Below are positions 8,740 through 18,600 of a DNA stretch of 22,949 bases, one piece after another. Position 1 is the stretch's first letter. Each line of letters opens with the position of its first letter. The position numbers and the translations under genes were made by a program. The notes beneath the pieces are model-generated. The model saw only the letters and a program-made list of their open reading frames with translations. It was not told where the DNA came from and did no database searches. This DNA comes from Pelargonium nanum (lineage: Eukaryota; Streptophyta; Magnoliopsida; Geraniales; Geraniaceae): NCBI GenBank assembly GCA_036897485.1, contig JAYMTF010001516.1, positions 1 through 22,949 of the forward strand. Direction: 5' to 3'.

Positions 8740-9888
8740 GTAAGGGTTTCGATCTATAATTCGACAATTTCATCAAATTGTGTTTGGTTCCCGAGATAAA
8801 AACTTAGGAGATTGTGGATGCTGAGATCAGTGAGCTCGTTGTATTGCATTTTCTCATAATCGATCGGTTTATTAATCGTTTCTTCGGTGATGGATGATGG
8901 TTATTCGGAGATTAACGAATGAATTATCAATTTCGTCCCCATTCCGAATCTGCGTATTACATATGAGGTTAATTGATATTGATAATTGATTTCTTGCGCT
9001 GTTAATATATAGATCTGTGCTCGTTTTGTTGTGTTTGGTTACTGAGAAAAGAAACTCAGGAGATTTTGGATGCTGAGATCAGTGAGCGAATTGTATTGCA
9101 TTTTCTCGGAAATCGGACTGTTTATCAATCGTATATATGCTGACAATTTGGAGATTGACGGTTGATTTATCAATTTTGTCCACATTCTGAATCTGCATAG
9201 TTATATATGATGTTAATTGTTATTGAAAATTGATGTGTATGCTGTTAGTTATAGATCTGCGAATAGAAACTGAGGATATTGAAGATACTGAGATCAGTGA
9301 ACTCATTACATTGTATGATCTCATAAATTGAATGGTTTATTAATGGTTTCTTCAATTATATATGTTGTTGATTTGGAGATTCACAAAATATTTATCAATT
9401 TTGTCCACATTCCAAATCTGCATTATCATATATGATTATGGTTATATTTGTTCTTAATTGTTATTGAAATTGAGTATTTATGCTGCTAATATTATTTTGT
9501 GTTTGATTGGGTTTAATTATTCGAAGCGATGTCAATTGATCTTGGTAAAACGTTTGGTTTGACGAATTTGGTGCATGAGTTAGATCATGGTTCACTTATT
9601 TTAACATTGTAGTAATCCAAAGGCATGTTTGGCTTACATATGGAGCTTAATTTTTTAGAAACTATTGTCTTTGTTGAAAACTGAAACAGCCTTCACTTTT
9701 TAATCGCCAATAATGTGAGCGTTTCTGGAAACAGGTTATTGTTCATTAATTTTCTTCTGAAACAGTTTTTCCAATGACTTGGCATTTTATTTGTTACAGA
9801 AAATGGTATTTGAAAATAGTTGATTTTTTTTTTATTTATAGAAGATTTCTTTGACTGCATAGGGTAAACTTTTTGCATTGGTTACCAG
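8740..9888 (+). other. SYP61 leader (5' UTR) intron
   Basis: The intron of about 1.15 kb runs from GTAAGG at 8740 to TTACCAG ending at 9888; the ATG begins at the next base. Most of its first two thirds is a three-copy tandem repeat. Long leader introns in plant housekeeping genes often enhance expression. ATAGATCTG occurs near 9009 and 9253, one mismatch from the TTNGATYTG motif associated with that effect. Confidence 0.65.
8778..9496 (+). repeat. Three-copy tandem repeat in the SYP61 leader intron
   Basis: The copies run at about 8778-9028, 9029-9243 and 9244-9496, and a fourth partial start (TTGTGTTTG) is at 9497. Each carries in the same order a GAGAT-GGATGCTGAGATCAGTGA segment, a TTGTATTGCATTTTCTC-like segment, GGTTTATTAAT-like sequence, TTTATCAATTTTGTCCAC and AATCTGCAT, followed by TTAATTGTTATTGA. 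Copies 1 and 2 are closest; copy 3 is more diverged. Confidence 0.8.
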
Positions 9889-12800
9889 ATGTCTTCAGCT
9901 CAAGATCCATTCTATATTGTGAAGGAGGAGATTCAGGAATCTGTAAGTTGTCATATTCTATATGGGTTTTTTGGTTAAATTCTTGTCCAAAGCTATATTA
10001 TTCACTATTGCATCAGTAATTGTTCTTAATGAATAATACATCTATGTTTGCATCCCTCCTGTCAACATGCTAGGGTTTTGACGTTTAAGATATTTTGTTT
10101 TATGTAACAATTTCTTTTAGTTGCAGATGGTTTTGAACTGTTGTAATCCACAACATATTGTTTTTAAACTTCTCTCCATGAAAGCAAACTAGCTTGGTGT
10201 AGGACTGTAGATTAGCTTGAAGTAGAAATAAGATCACTAATTTCATTGGAGTTACATATTTAACTTTCATCAACTATAGAATAATAGCCATGTTCTAGCA
10301 TCAACTAAATACCTGCTATTTATTTAGCAATTAGCTTGCCCAATTAAAAACCTGAATTCTTATAAATTATATAAGGGATGATTTGAAAGTTAGTTAGGTA
10401 ATTGCATAATCATTCTAGCACAGATCAAGAAAAGACTTCGAGTGAATGGAAAAGTTGGGTGCCTACTCCTTGTATAGACTAAGGAACAAAATGAGGAAGT
10501 AATAGAATGGAAAGGCAGGGAAATTGCATGGTGTCATGTGGCTCACAGAGCCACATTTTTTTCCTCCAAAAGAGGAGAGGAAAGAAAATTTTGCATGTAG
10601 TGATACACTGATACTTTTGAAATTCTAATATGATTCTCAAGGCACAATTCAAGTTTTGCAGTGTAAGAGTATAGTAGTAAATTAATATGAGCAACTGCTT
10701 AACTGTATATGTAGAAGATCCAATTTAATCTCATTTCTCATTGCACCTTCATTACATGGCTGTGACAATGTTGGTTTCATCATATTGTAATGAACAATCT
10801 AAAACTTAGAGCTAAACTAGAGGTACCTCAAAGGGCTAGATAGGATCTTGTTGAATAGAGTTTTGTATACTTAGTTTTGGGGATTGAAAAAAAACCTAGG
10901 GTGCTGTTCGGTTAACTGTGTGATAGAAGATCTTTCTCAGAAAACACATATACGTACAGATAGACACAGTGAGGAACAATCATATGTTACATACTTCTTG
11001 ATCTCTTGCTTTAGAGCCTTGATTTAGGTGTTGGGTTACTTTAATGCTAGAGATCCTGTTGGTTGTTGTATATATCATATAACTGATCATTTGCTCATCT
11101 TTTCAATTAGATTGATAGTCTACAATCTACTTTTCACCGATGGGAACGCGTATCTGATATTGGAGAGCAAGTACATCTTACCAAGGAGCTACTTGCTGGC
11201 TGTGGGAGCATTGAGTGGCAGGTACGTCTCGATTCTTATTCTTAACGTTTAAACGAACATCTCAGACTACGAGTAAACAAAAGCTTACTCCTTTTGAGAG
11301 GATATAAGAAATGCTAGTGAATTATGATTTTGAACTTGAAAATAAACTAAATGGTACTAATTTCTAATTGTGTACATGTGCCCTAATCTCATGCTTTCAC
11401 CGAAACCTAATTAATAATGCCAGCTCGGATCAACCTGAACCCTTGTGTTGCTTCTGCTGAAAGCCTGTTTTCTTGATAGGAAGGTAGAGGAATTGGACAA
11501 AGCAATTTCTGTTGCAGCTAGAGATCCTGCATCGTATGGGATTGATCAAGTAGAACTTGAAAAACGCAGGAGATGGACCAGCACCGCCCGGGTACAAGTA
11601 TGATTTGTATATTACTTGACAATAATAAAGCATTTGTTTGTGTGTACAGTTTGTCTCTTTTTCTTTACCCTCACTAGACATTTGTGAGCATCCTAATAAT
11701 AGATTGCACAACTTCCTTAGGTGGCCACTGTGAAGAAAGCAGTATCAGCTAGAAATGATGTGAATGGTAATGGTAATGGCACCAGTAGTGTGAATGGGAT
11801 GCGTCAAGAACTTATGAGGCTGCCAAATTCTCATCAGACGGCAAAATCTCAGTACGTTGACCAAGACGATGACGACTACATAGCATCAGAATCCGATAGA
11901 CAGATGCTTCTCATAAAGTAATGCCTTATGTTCTCACTCTCCACCCCACCCCACAAACACAAGGCATATTTTCATGATTGTGATGTCGACTTGTGTTGTC
12001 TTTCGCTTCTAAGATGCATTGTAGCTCAATGCCTGTGATGTTTACCTTAAAAAAAAATTTGTCAAAAGATTCTCTATTCTTTATGTTATAATCACCTTAT
12101 GTTTCTGTGAGCTAGTTTGAGAAACTTTCTTTATGTTGTGTTGTCTTTCACTTTTGTGAGTTTTATTAGCTGAACAGTCTATGCTGCTATAAAAATCATA
12201 TGTTCGTGCAAGTAAATTTTAGAAACTTTCTTTCTGGTTGTGGTGATAAGATTCACCTCTCTTGTGTACTTTACTGCTCCACTCCAAATACATATAACTT
12301 GAAAAGGCAAACAATTCGGATTTGACTTTATAAAAGATGAAAAGAATGGTGTTAGATTTTCTTATGGCTATTATTGTGCTGAAATACCTTTTGTCCCGTT
12401 TTCTTATTTATTTTAATTAATTGTGCTTCCACTTTGTTGGTCCCTGTAGGCAACAAGATGAGGAGTTGGATGAGCTTAGCGCAAGTGTGTCGAGAATTGG
12501 AGGTGTCGGGCTAACCATACACGAAGAACTCCTTGCTCAGGTTAGTTTCTTTAGGCTGTAGTAATCCTTCTAGTGACTACCACAACACCCAGTAAAAATA
12601 AATAAGTTTATAAGAATTTTCTTAATGAAATAAAAAATTGAGTTATTAATTTAAGCAGCAACGTACTACATAACAAAAGTTTCTGTAATTTAGTGAATCA
12701 ACTTATTTTTTATATATTAATAATACTAACATAAAATACTTGAATGCTTCAGGAGAAGATAATTGACGATTTGGGTATGGAAATGGATAGCACATCAAAT

Positions 12801-13901
12801 CGTCTCGATTTTGTTCAGGTAATTCTCTTGATCTCTTCTATACTTTAGGAACGAATAGTGTATTTTGAAGAATTTTGTATAATATGAAATGTCCAAGTTA
12901 TAATTCATGTCTTGAGCTCAAGCCGAACTCAATGAAGAGTAACTAAATTGGTGTTAGGCTTATAGTCCGTTTGGATTCTTTTATTTGATTTGAAATCCTG
13001 GATTAGAGCCGAATCCAATGTTTCGATACACGAAGAATTTAGATTTGAATTTGGCTCAAATCCATTATGATTCCAAACAGGCATACAAAATGTGGTTTTA
13101 ATGACAACTCTTACCATGTCATTTGAAATTTCATGGTTTTCCAAACATTAGATTTGTACTTAAAATACAACATTTCAAATCTCGAATTTCAAATTAAATT
13201 CTAGAATCCAAACGCAACCTTAGTCTGTCACGTGAAGTTTCAAGCTCAAGGCATGTTTTGAATCCTATTAGATTTGAGTCAAATCAAAATCCAAATGATT
13301 TATGCATCCAAACATTAGATTTGACTCAATCCATAACTTCAAATCAAATATAAGTATTCAAACTAGAGGTGGCAATTTCGGGTTGATAAAGCCTAATCCG
13401 AATCCGACCCGAAAGGGCTTCAGGTTTCAGATCGCGGATAGGTTTCACTTTGTTGGCGTAAAATGTGTGGGTCTGCCCGATTCGATCCAAAATTTCCGCA
13501 AGACAGACCCGACCTGACCCAAAAGTTGGTCGGATTGGATTAAAGTCGGATCAGATTTCGGGCGCCCATGGATTCCAAATGAATTACGCTAAATGATTAT
13601 GTAACCGACACAAACATTATTTGGGAAATGGACTGATTGTTGTTGCCGTTGTCTGAAGCACAAGCTGAAACTAATCGAAATAAGTTCAGTCAGCTTTTAA
13701 GTTTGAACTGTTTTTGGTTACAATGTTAATTGCTTATCATAGTATTGTCAACTAAAGCTGATATTATTGTCTGTTTATCTTCTCCATCAGAAAAAGGTGG
13801 CGATGGTGATGAAAAAAGCCGGCGCCAAGGGACAGTTTATGATGATCTTGTTTTTGATAGTTCTGTTCATTATTCTTTTCATTCTCGTATTTTTCACCTA
13901 G
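9889..13901 (+). CDS. SYP61: Syntaxin of plants 61 (Qc-SNARE)
   Basis: The coding exons are 9889-9942, 11111-11221, 11484-11597, 11721-11917, 12450-12540, 12753-12818 and 13791-13901. All junctions are GT-AG and they give 247 aa, close to Arabidopsis SYP61 (245 aa from memory). The N-terminus MSSAQDPFYIVKEEIQES is nearly invariant in this family. Residues about 5-100 form the syntaxin-6-type N-terminal helical domain (STFHRWERV, CGSIEWQVEELDKAI, EKRRRWTS). Residues about 103-155 are an acidic, Asn/Gly-rich linker. The SNARE motif runs from about 155 to 215, with the zero-layer glutamine Q189 in ELLAQEKII. A C-terminal anchor occupies about 226-246. SYP61 acts at the trans-Golgi network with SYP41, VTI12 and YKT6 and is linked to osmotic-stress responses and secretion of wall cargo. 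The third coding exon uses the AAG acceptor at 11483; the TAG five bases upstream would break the frame. Confidence 0.95.
12963..13219. mobile_element. Tourist-like MITE in SYP61 intron 6
   Basis: The left end TAGTCCGTTTGGATTC and the reverse complement of the right end (AGGTTGCGTTTGGATTC) match, and pairing continues through TTTGATTTGAAAT versus TTTAATTTGAAAT. The element is flanked by TTA at 12960-12962 and 13220-13222, the usual PIF/Harbinger target duplication. The trinucleotide is weak evidence by itself; the inverted termini are the stronger sign. There is no coding capacity. Confidence 0.6.
13240..13360. repeat. Fragment related to the adjacent MITE
   Basis: The segment repeats the words TTGAATCC, AGATTTGA-TCAAAT, ATCCAAACATTAGATTTG and TTCAAATCAAAT that make up the element at 12963-13219. 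It looks like a broken or nested second copy. Boundaries are approximate. Confidence 0.4.
13370..13572. repeat. GGTGGCAATTTCGGGTT-type hAT-like element
   Basis: It starts TAGAGGTGGCAATTTCGGGT, the hallmark terminus of a very common plant hAT-like family. It continues with the low-complexity words typical of that family (CCGAATCCGACCCGAAAGGG, GTGGGTCTGCCCGA, GACCCGACCTGACCC, TTGGTCGGATTGG) and ends near TTTCGGGCGCCCATG. The terminal inverted match is poor and the flanks (ATTCAAAC versus ATTCCAAA) are only similar, so the right boundary is tentative. It lies in SYP61 intron 6. Confidence 0.5.
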
Positions 13902-14335
13902 GCTTATACAAACCGTGTTGTGATGATGTTTATACGTTGGATTTGTTCGTTGGAAACATTTTCTGGAACCATTATTTAGAAATAGATGAACTGGAAATGC
14001 AATGTATGTGTTTCTTGATAGTTCTTATTTGTAGTTATGATTTGTTACCGAACATTATGACATAATTTAATATATAATGTAAAACAGCTTGGTATTATTC
14101 ACATTTTGTTAGTTCCTAGGGTCAACTGCATAAATCATTTCGCATAACTTTTTAGGATTTTCAACTCGTACGCTCTCATATAATGTCATATATACTATTA
14201 TGTCGATTGACAGTGTCGTTCTTCACTACTTTTCCGATGTTGACTTTGGTCTACATCTAATTAGTTTTTTACTGAAATTTCTGAGGTTAATTTGTTGGAT
14301 CACATGTATAATTCATACCGAGGATTGAATCAAAT
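13902..14335. other. SYP61 3' UTR and flank
   Basis: The 3' UTR follows the TAG at 13899-13901; AATTTAATATATAATG near 14064 is a plausible polyadenylation region. An open frame runs through the stop region in another phase but is only a shadow of the last exon. No other gene is seen up to the tandem repeat at 14336. Confidence 0.5.
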
Positions 14336-14520
14336 GGTTTATAAGTAAAATGTTGACCGATCACACACAGAAAATGTGAAAACGAGAGTCGAATCCGGAT
14401 CGAATTAGTTGGTTTATAAGTAAAATGTTGACCGATCACATGCAGGAAATGTGAAAACAAGAGTCGAATCCGGATCGAATTAGATAGTTTATAAGTAATA
14501 TATTGACAGATGATATACAA
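14336..14520 (+). repeat. 75-bp tandem repeat beside the tRNA gene
   Basis: Copy 1 is 14336-14410, copy 2 is 14411-14485 and a diverged partial third copy is 14486-14520. Copies 1 and 2 share GGTTTATAAGTAAAATGTTG, ACCGATCACA, GAAAATGTGAAAAC and GAGTCGAATCCGGATCGAAT with very few differences, so the duplication is fairly recent. It sits about 35 bp beyond the 3' end of the tRNA gene. It codes for nothing recognisable. Confidence 0.85.
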
Positions 14521-14544
14521 AATGATATCATTTCAAAATTTGGG

Positions 14545-14549
14545 AAAAA
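14545..14549 (-). terminator. RNA polymerase III terminator of tRNA-Tyr
   Basis: On the - strand a run of five T residues begins 6 bp after the discriminator base of the tRNA, the usual polymerase III stop signal. Confidence 0.8.
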
Positions 14550-14554
14550 TGTAA

Positions 14555-14646
14555 TCCGACCTGCCGGATTCGAACCAGCGACCTAAGGATGGCTTACAGG
14601 ATTTTCCTACTACAGTCCTCCGCTCTACCAACTGAGCTAAGGTCGG
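14555..14646 (-). tRNA. tRNA-Tyr (anticodon GUA), intron-containing
   Basis: The 92-bp gene on the - strand folds into a full cloverleaf. The acceptor stem CCGACCT pairs with AGGTCGG and the discriminator is A. The D arm is GCTC/GAGC, the anticodon stem GAGGA/TCCTT with loop CTGTAGA, and the T arm GCTGG-TTCGAAT-CCGGC. The anticodon GTA is at 14613-14611. A 19-nt intron (14609-14591) follows the base 3' of the anticodon, as in all plant tRNA-Tyr genes, leaving a 73-nt mature body. Internal promoters are the A box TAGCTCAGTTGG (14639-14628) and the B box GGTTCGAATCC (14576-14566). CCA is not encoded, as expected in a nucleus. Confidence 0.97.
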
Positions 14647-14649
14647 ATT

Positions 14650-15654
14650 GTGACAATACTTAGCTTAAAAATTATTTAATATAAATAGCATACAATCACG
14701 ATCTCAGTGTGAATAAATACTTTAACCCTTACTAACTTAAAAATATTATCCTTTTCGTAACAGTTATAAATCATGACCTGGTGGCGCATATGTCTCGAAT
14801 ACATGGTGTTCATGTTCAAACAGATCAATTTGAGTCATTTCTATCACGGTTTTGCTCATTTGAGCCTGTATTGCCGTAATACAGTCAAATTCAACATGTG
14901 TAGCGTCCAAACCGACTCACAGTCCATGTGAACTAGTTCATAGTTCAAGCAACCTGATCCATATCCAATCAAGTCGACCCATGTCCTCATTCGATATATT
15001 TAGAGTCTTCTCTTCTACTCACATTTGAACTCCACGTTACTCTAAACTAACATTTGAAGAACTTTTCTTATAACAAAATGAAAAATCAAAGATATTTGAG
15101 TTTACAATTATTATTTTTTTATTTCTAGGAGAGAGAGTTAAAATCAATCTCCAAATATCAACCCTTCCCATTTTCTCATGAACTTCACACAATAAATTGC
15201 CAATTTTTCCTCTTGAATTGTTCATAATTCTCAATGGATATGTGTAACATCAAAGAGGAGAGAAACAAGAATCAACATCATAATATTTGGAAATTCATGT
15301 ATAGTGTAAAAACATTGTTTCTTGCCAATAAGACCATAACATCCCCAAATGACCAAATAAAGCACATAAAATAGAATGAAAGAATCAAACCACATTACTT
15401 ATCATCATTTTTTTCAGTACAACATAGGATTGAAGTTTCAACAAAGCTAAAACTATCCAACAATTTCCTCTTATTTTCTTTCTTTGCTCGGCTATACGAA
15501 ATTGTAACTCTACGGTCAGTGTAACTACGAGGTATTAATCCACAGTTCGCACGAGTCAATCCAGTCCCGAGCCCGACCTTCTATGCAAAGAACTTGAAAC
15601 CGAGACTTCTATAGGTGAAGGTATCGTGTAAGTTACTTTGGATTACTTCTGCAT
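14650..15654. other. Spacer between tRNA-Tyr and QUA2, including the QUA2 3' UTR
   Basis: No gene is seen. The part nearest 15654 should be the 3' UTR of QUA2 on the - strand. The rest is AT-rich with scattered short frames and no domain. The - strand polyadenylation site was not resolved. Confidence 0.5.
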
Positions 15655-18600
15655 TTAATTTCGGATGAATGGTTTTTGGCAGATAAGGATTCTCTCGTCG
15701 TTGTTACTTTGAGTCTCAACCATCCGCGCTTCCCATCTTAGCTGGGAGGTCACAGTTCTTGCTGATTCAATGAGGGAAATTGTATCCCGAAGTATAACCC
15801 AACCCTGCATAAACATCAAGTCAAGTTAAAAAACGTGCGAGATGAATTATGTGTCTTGGAATTATTGGTAAGGATTTCACAAAGCTTTATGCTAACTGTC
15901 AACCTAACCAGACTCCTCAAACAGGAGCTGGGACAGGATTTTGCTAAAGAACTCATGTAGCTGATCGATCCCAATTGTAGGAAACGGCTTGACTGTTGTT
16001 GTTGCTGTTTTTTTGTATCAGTAAGGATTTGACAAAGTTTTACATTAACTGTCATATTAACCTAACTCCTTAAACCAGGGTTGGGACGGAGTTTTGCTGA
16101 AGAATTCACGGAACTTGCTTAGTTGTTATTTGTATGGGCGAGGATTGAAGTTGGCAATGTAAGGAATAGAGCAATGGATTGGTGTCATTGTTGAAGATAA
16201 GGCTGACAATTTGAGTTTCAGGTCGGGTTTGAGTCGTGTTTTTTTCGGTATAAGCTGAAAAAAAGAGACTAACTTGAACCCGACCCACAAGAGGTCAGGG
16301 TTGTGGGTTTATAATGGAAAATGCGTGGGTGAGTGAGGGCTAGCCAACCCAACCTGCATACATTGCATGACAAACCTGACTCGAAAAACTAACTAGGCCT
16401 ATTTTGTGCTACCCAAATACGGAAAAATGTGGGCTGGATTTCAAGTGTCTGATGGTTCGGGTCCCAATTGTCAGCTCTAGTTGAAGACAACAATAAGATG
16501 GCAAAGATGGGATGCAAATAGTTTAGAATATGCAAGTATACCTCTGGGCGGAGTATCCGATCAATCTCTGTGAAGATGTCAAGAAACGAGCACCTACGCT
16601 TCTTACTTTCAAGCGAGAGCAATCCAGCAGCATGTACCATATCGTAAGATCTCGGGTATGTTGGAAATGCTTCGCACCTGATAAACCAATAATATTAGAC
16701 CTAAAACTGATTTCTAAGCAAATTTTTGAAGCTTCGCTTCATCATTTATTGACTCAAAATAGTAAAACCTGAAAGTTTTACGATTCTATAGCCCAAAATA
16801 TTTAATCCAAATTAAGTACTATATCCACCAATACACTACAACATACCAGTCATGCACTGCCCCGACAAAACCTCGATCAAGAATTAGAGGAAGGTAGTTG
16901 GGGGCAGTTGTGGGGACCACATTCATCACCCAAACAGTTTTCCCTTGCTCCAACAATGCTTGATTGAAACCACCGAGATGAGCATTCATGTCAAGTACAT
17001 TTCGGAGCATGTTAAAAGGCGGGGGCGAGAACTCCTTGTCATCAGGTCGCTTTGGATGATCCGAAAATAAAAGGGGAGAGAGCAAAGGCCAATAGTCTTC
17101 AACTGCTGATTTCCAGTTTTGAGCATCCTCAGCAAAATATTCAGGCTTCACATCTGCCATTACAGAGATAGATGAAATCATAATTAACATGATCAATAAC
17201 TAATAAATTGTGCGTGCATGTTTTTGGGGCTCAACACAAACATGACACGATTATTAAACGTGTTGAGTACTCCAACATGAACACGGCATGATTACAAAAT
17301 TAGTGACCCCAAACACGCTTATTTCGCGCCGTGTTACGTGTTGAGACCCAAATTGTCAGCTTTCCTACAAACCAAAGATACAATGGATTATTATATATAT
17401 ACCATAGATTTTGAGTTCACTTGAATTCAATCTAGCTCGAGAAGGCCAAGCTGTCCGCTCCTCAATGGGTACCCATCGGCGACTCCTGGTTCCTCCAATG
17501 CATAATTGGAGTGGCTGATAGTATGTAGAATCAACATCATAGCCCTTACTGCAGATGGGAGGACTGGAACCGTGCTTCCTACAAATCAGGAAAGCGCGTG
17601 TTGGCATTGCTTAATATGATAAACTACCCATCCTTTCAAACTAATTACTAAATACGAAAAATGTAATACCGAGAAGCATAACAGCTCTTTTTACTGGTCT
17701 TCTTCCACACAACAGTTTCTTCTTGTTGTGACAGCAGAACCCAACAAAGATTTTCAGCAAGACTCTGAATAAAGTTCCATTTCTTCTGATTTTCTTTGTT
17801 ATTAAACGATCCATGAACACTAACAAGAGGTGAGGTCCATATGAAGTACCCACCAGGCTTTAAAACTCGATCAGCTTCAACCAAATACATACCACCTGAA
17901 TTTAATAAATATACATCGTTGAGAGAGAGAGAATTGATTAGAAGGTCTGCCTGATGAGCAATATTCATATTAAAGCATAGGGTATTGGAAAGTAATGAGT
18001 TACATTCTACGCAATTTACTCCATGCAAAATTGTAAATACCCTAAGCACTGGCAAAAATATCTCAACTTAAAACGCAACGAATAACGTAAATAAATAGTA
18101 GACTAAAACTTGTTTGTTACATCCGATGATAAACATTTCACGGGGAATAAGATCATAGGAAAATCATGAATTAACACAAATTTCTTTTGGTGTTTTTAAC
18201 CCATTAAAGAATAAATAATTAATGAGGGTGAGTCTTGACACAACAGTAAGGTTTTTGCCATGTGGCCTAGAGGTTACGAATTCAAGTTAGGAAAACAGAC
18301 TCTCCGCAAACAAGAGGTAAAGTTGCATACAAATATAACACTTCTCGGACCACCACAATGGCGGGAGTCTCATACATTGGGCCTCCCAACCCATTAGAGA
18401 ACAATCTCTCCAAAAACATAGTACTCCCTCTCCCTCCATCGCTCAAAATGAGTGTTCACTTTCCCATTCGGGTAAAATTTAGGGATAAGTTAGTTAGAAT
18501 TAGACGTTCTTCCTTATACCCTCATGTGCTCATAACAAACTCAAAGAATTTTAGCTAACTTTTTAATGGATATTATTGGTAATTCATGCATAATTAACTT

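Noticed and set aside
9133..9146. GCTGACAATTTGG in the SYP61 leader intron as a hAT-like terminus
   Set aside because: The neighbouring repeat copy has a related but different sequence at the same place (TTGTTGATTTGG), so the match is a chance drift within the tandem unit.
13302..13517. 71-aa frame in SYP61 intron 6
   Set aside because: It is the translation of MITE and hAT-like repeat sequence (repeated Asn, Pro, Arg words from CCGAATCCGACCCG), not a gene.
13730..14065. 111-aa frame over the last SYP61 exon
   Set aside because: It reads the last exon in the wrong phase; the phase that continues SYP61 gives the conserved juxtamembrane lysines and hydrophobic anchor and stops at 13901.
14336..14520. 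CRISPR-like array
   Set aside because: The units are contiguous 75-bp tandem copies with no spacers, and the DNA is eukaryotic.
15816..16055. 79-aa frame on the - strand in QUA2 intron 7
   Set aside because: It arises from the intronic tandem duplication, lacks a domain, and is bounded by good splice sites of QUA2.
16389..16640. Truncated second methyltransferase gene
   Set aside because: It is simply QUA2 exon 7 read on into its intron; splicing at 16542 to 15804 restores the conserved RPEGW sequence.
18358..18558. 66-aa frame in QUA2 intron 3
   Set aside because: It spans the junction of the Au SINE and the Stowaway-like element, so the frame is accidental.
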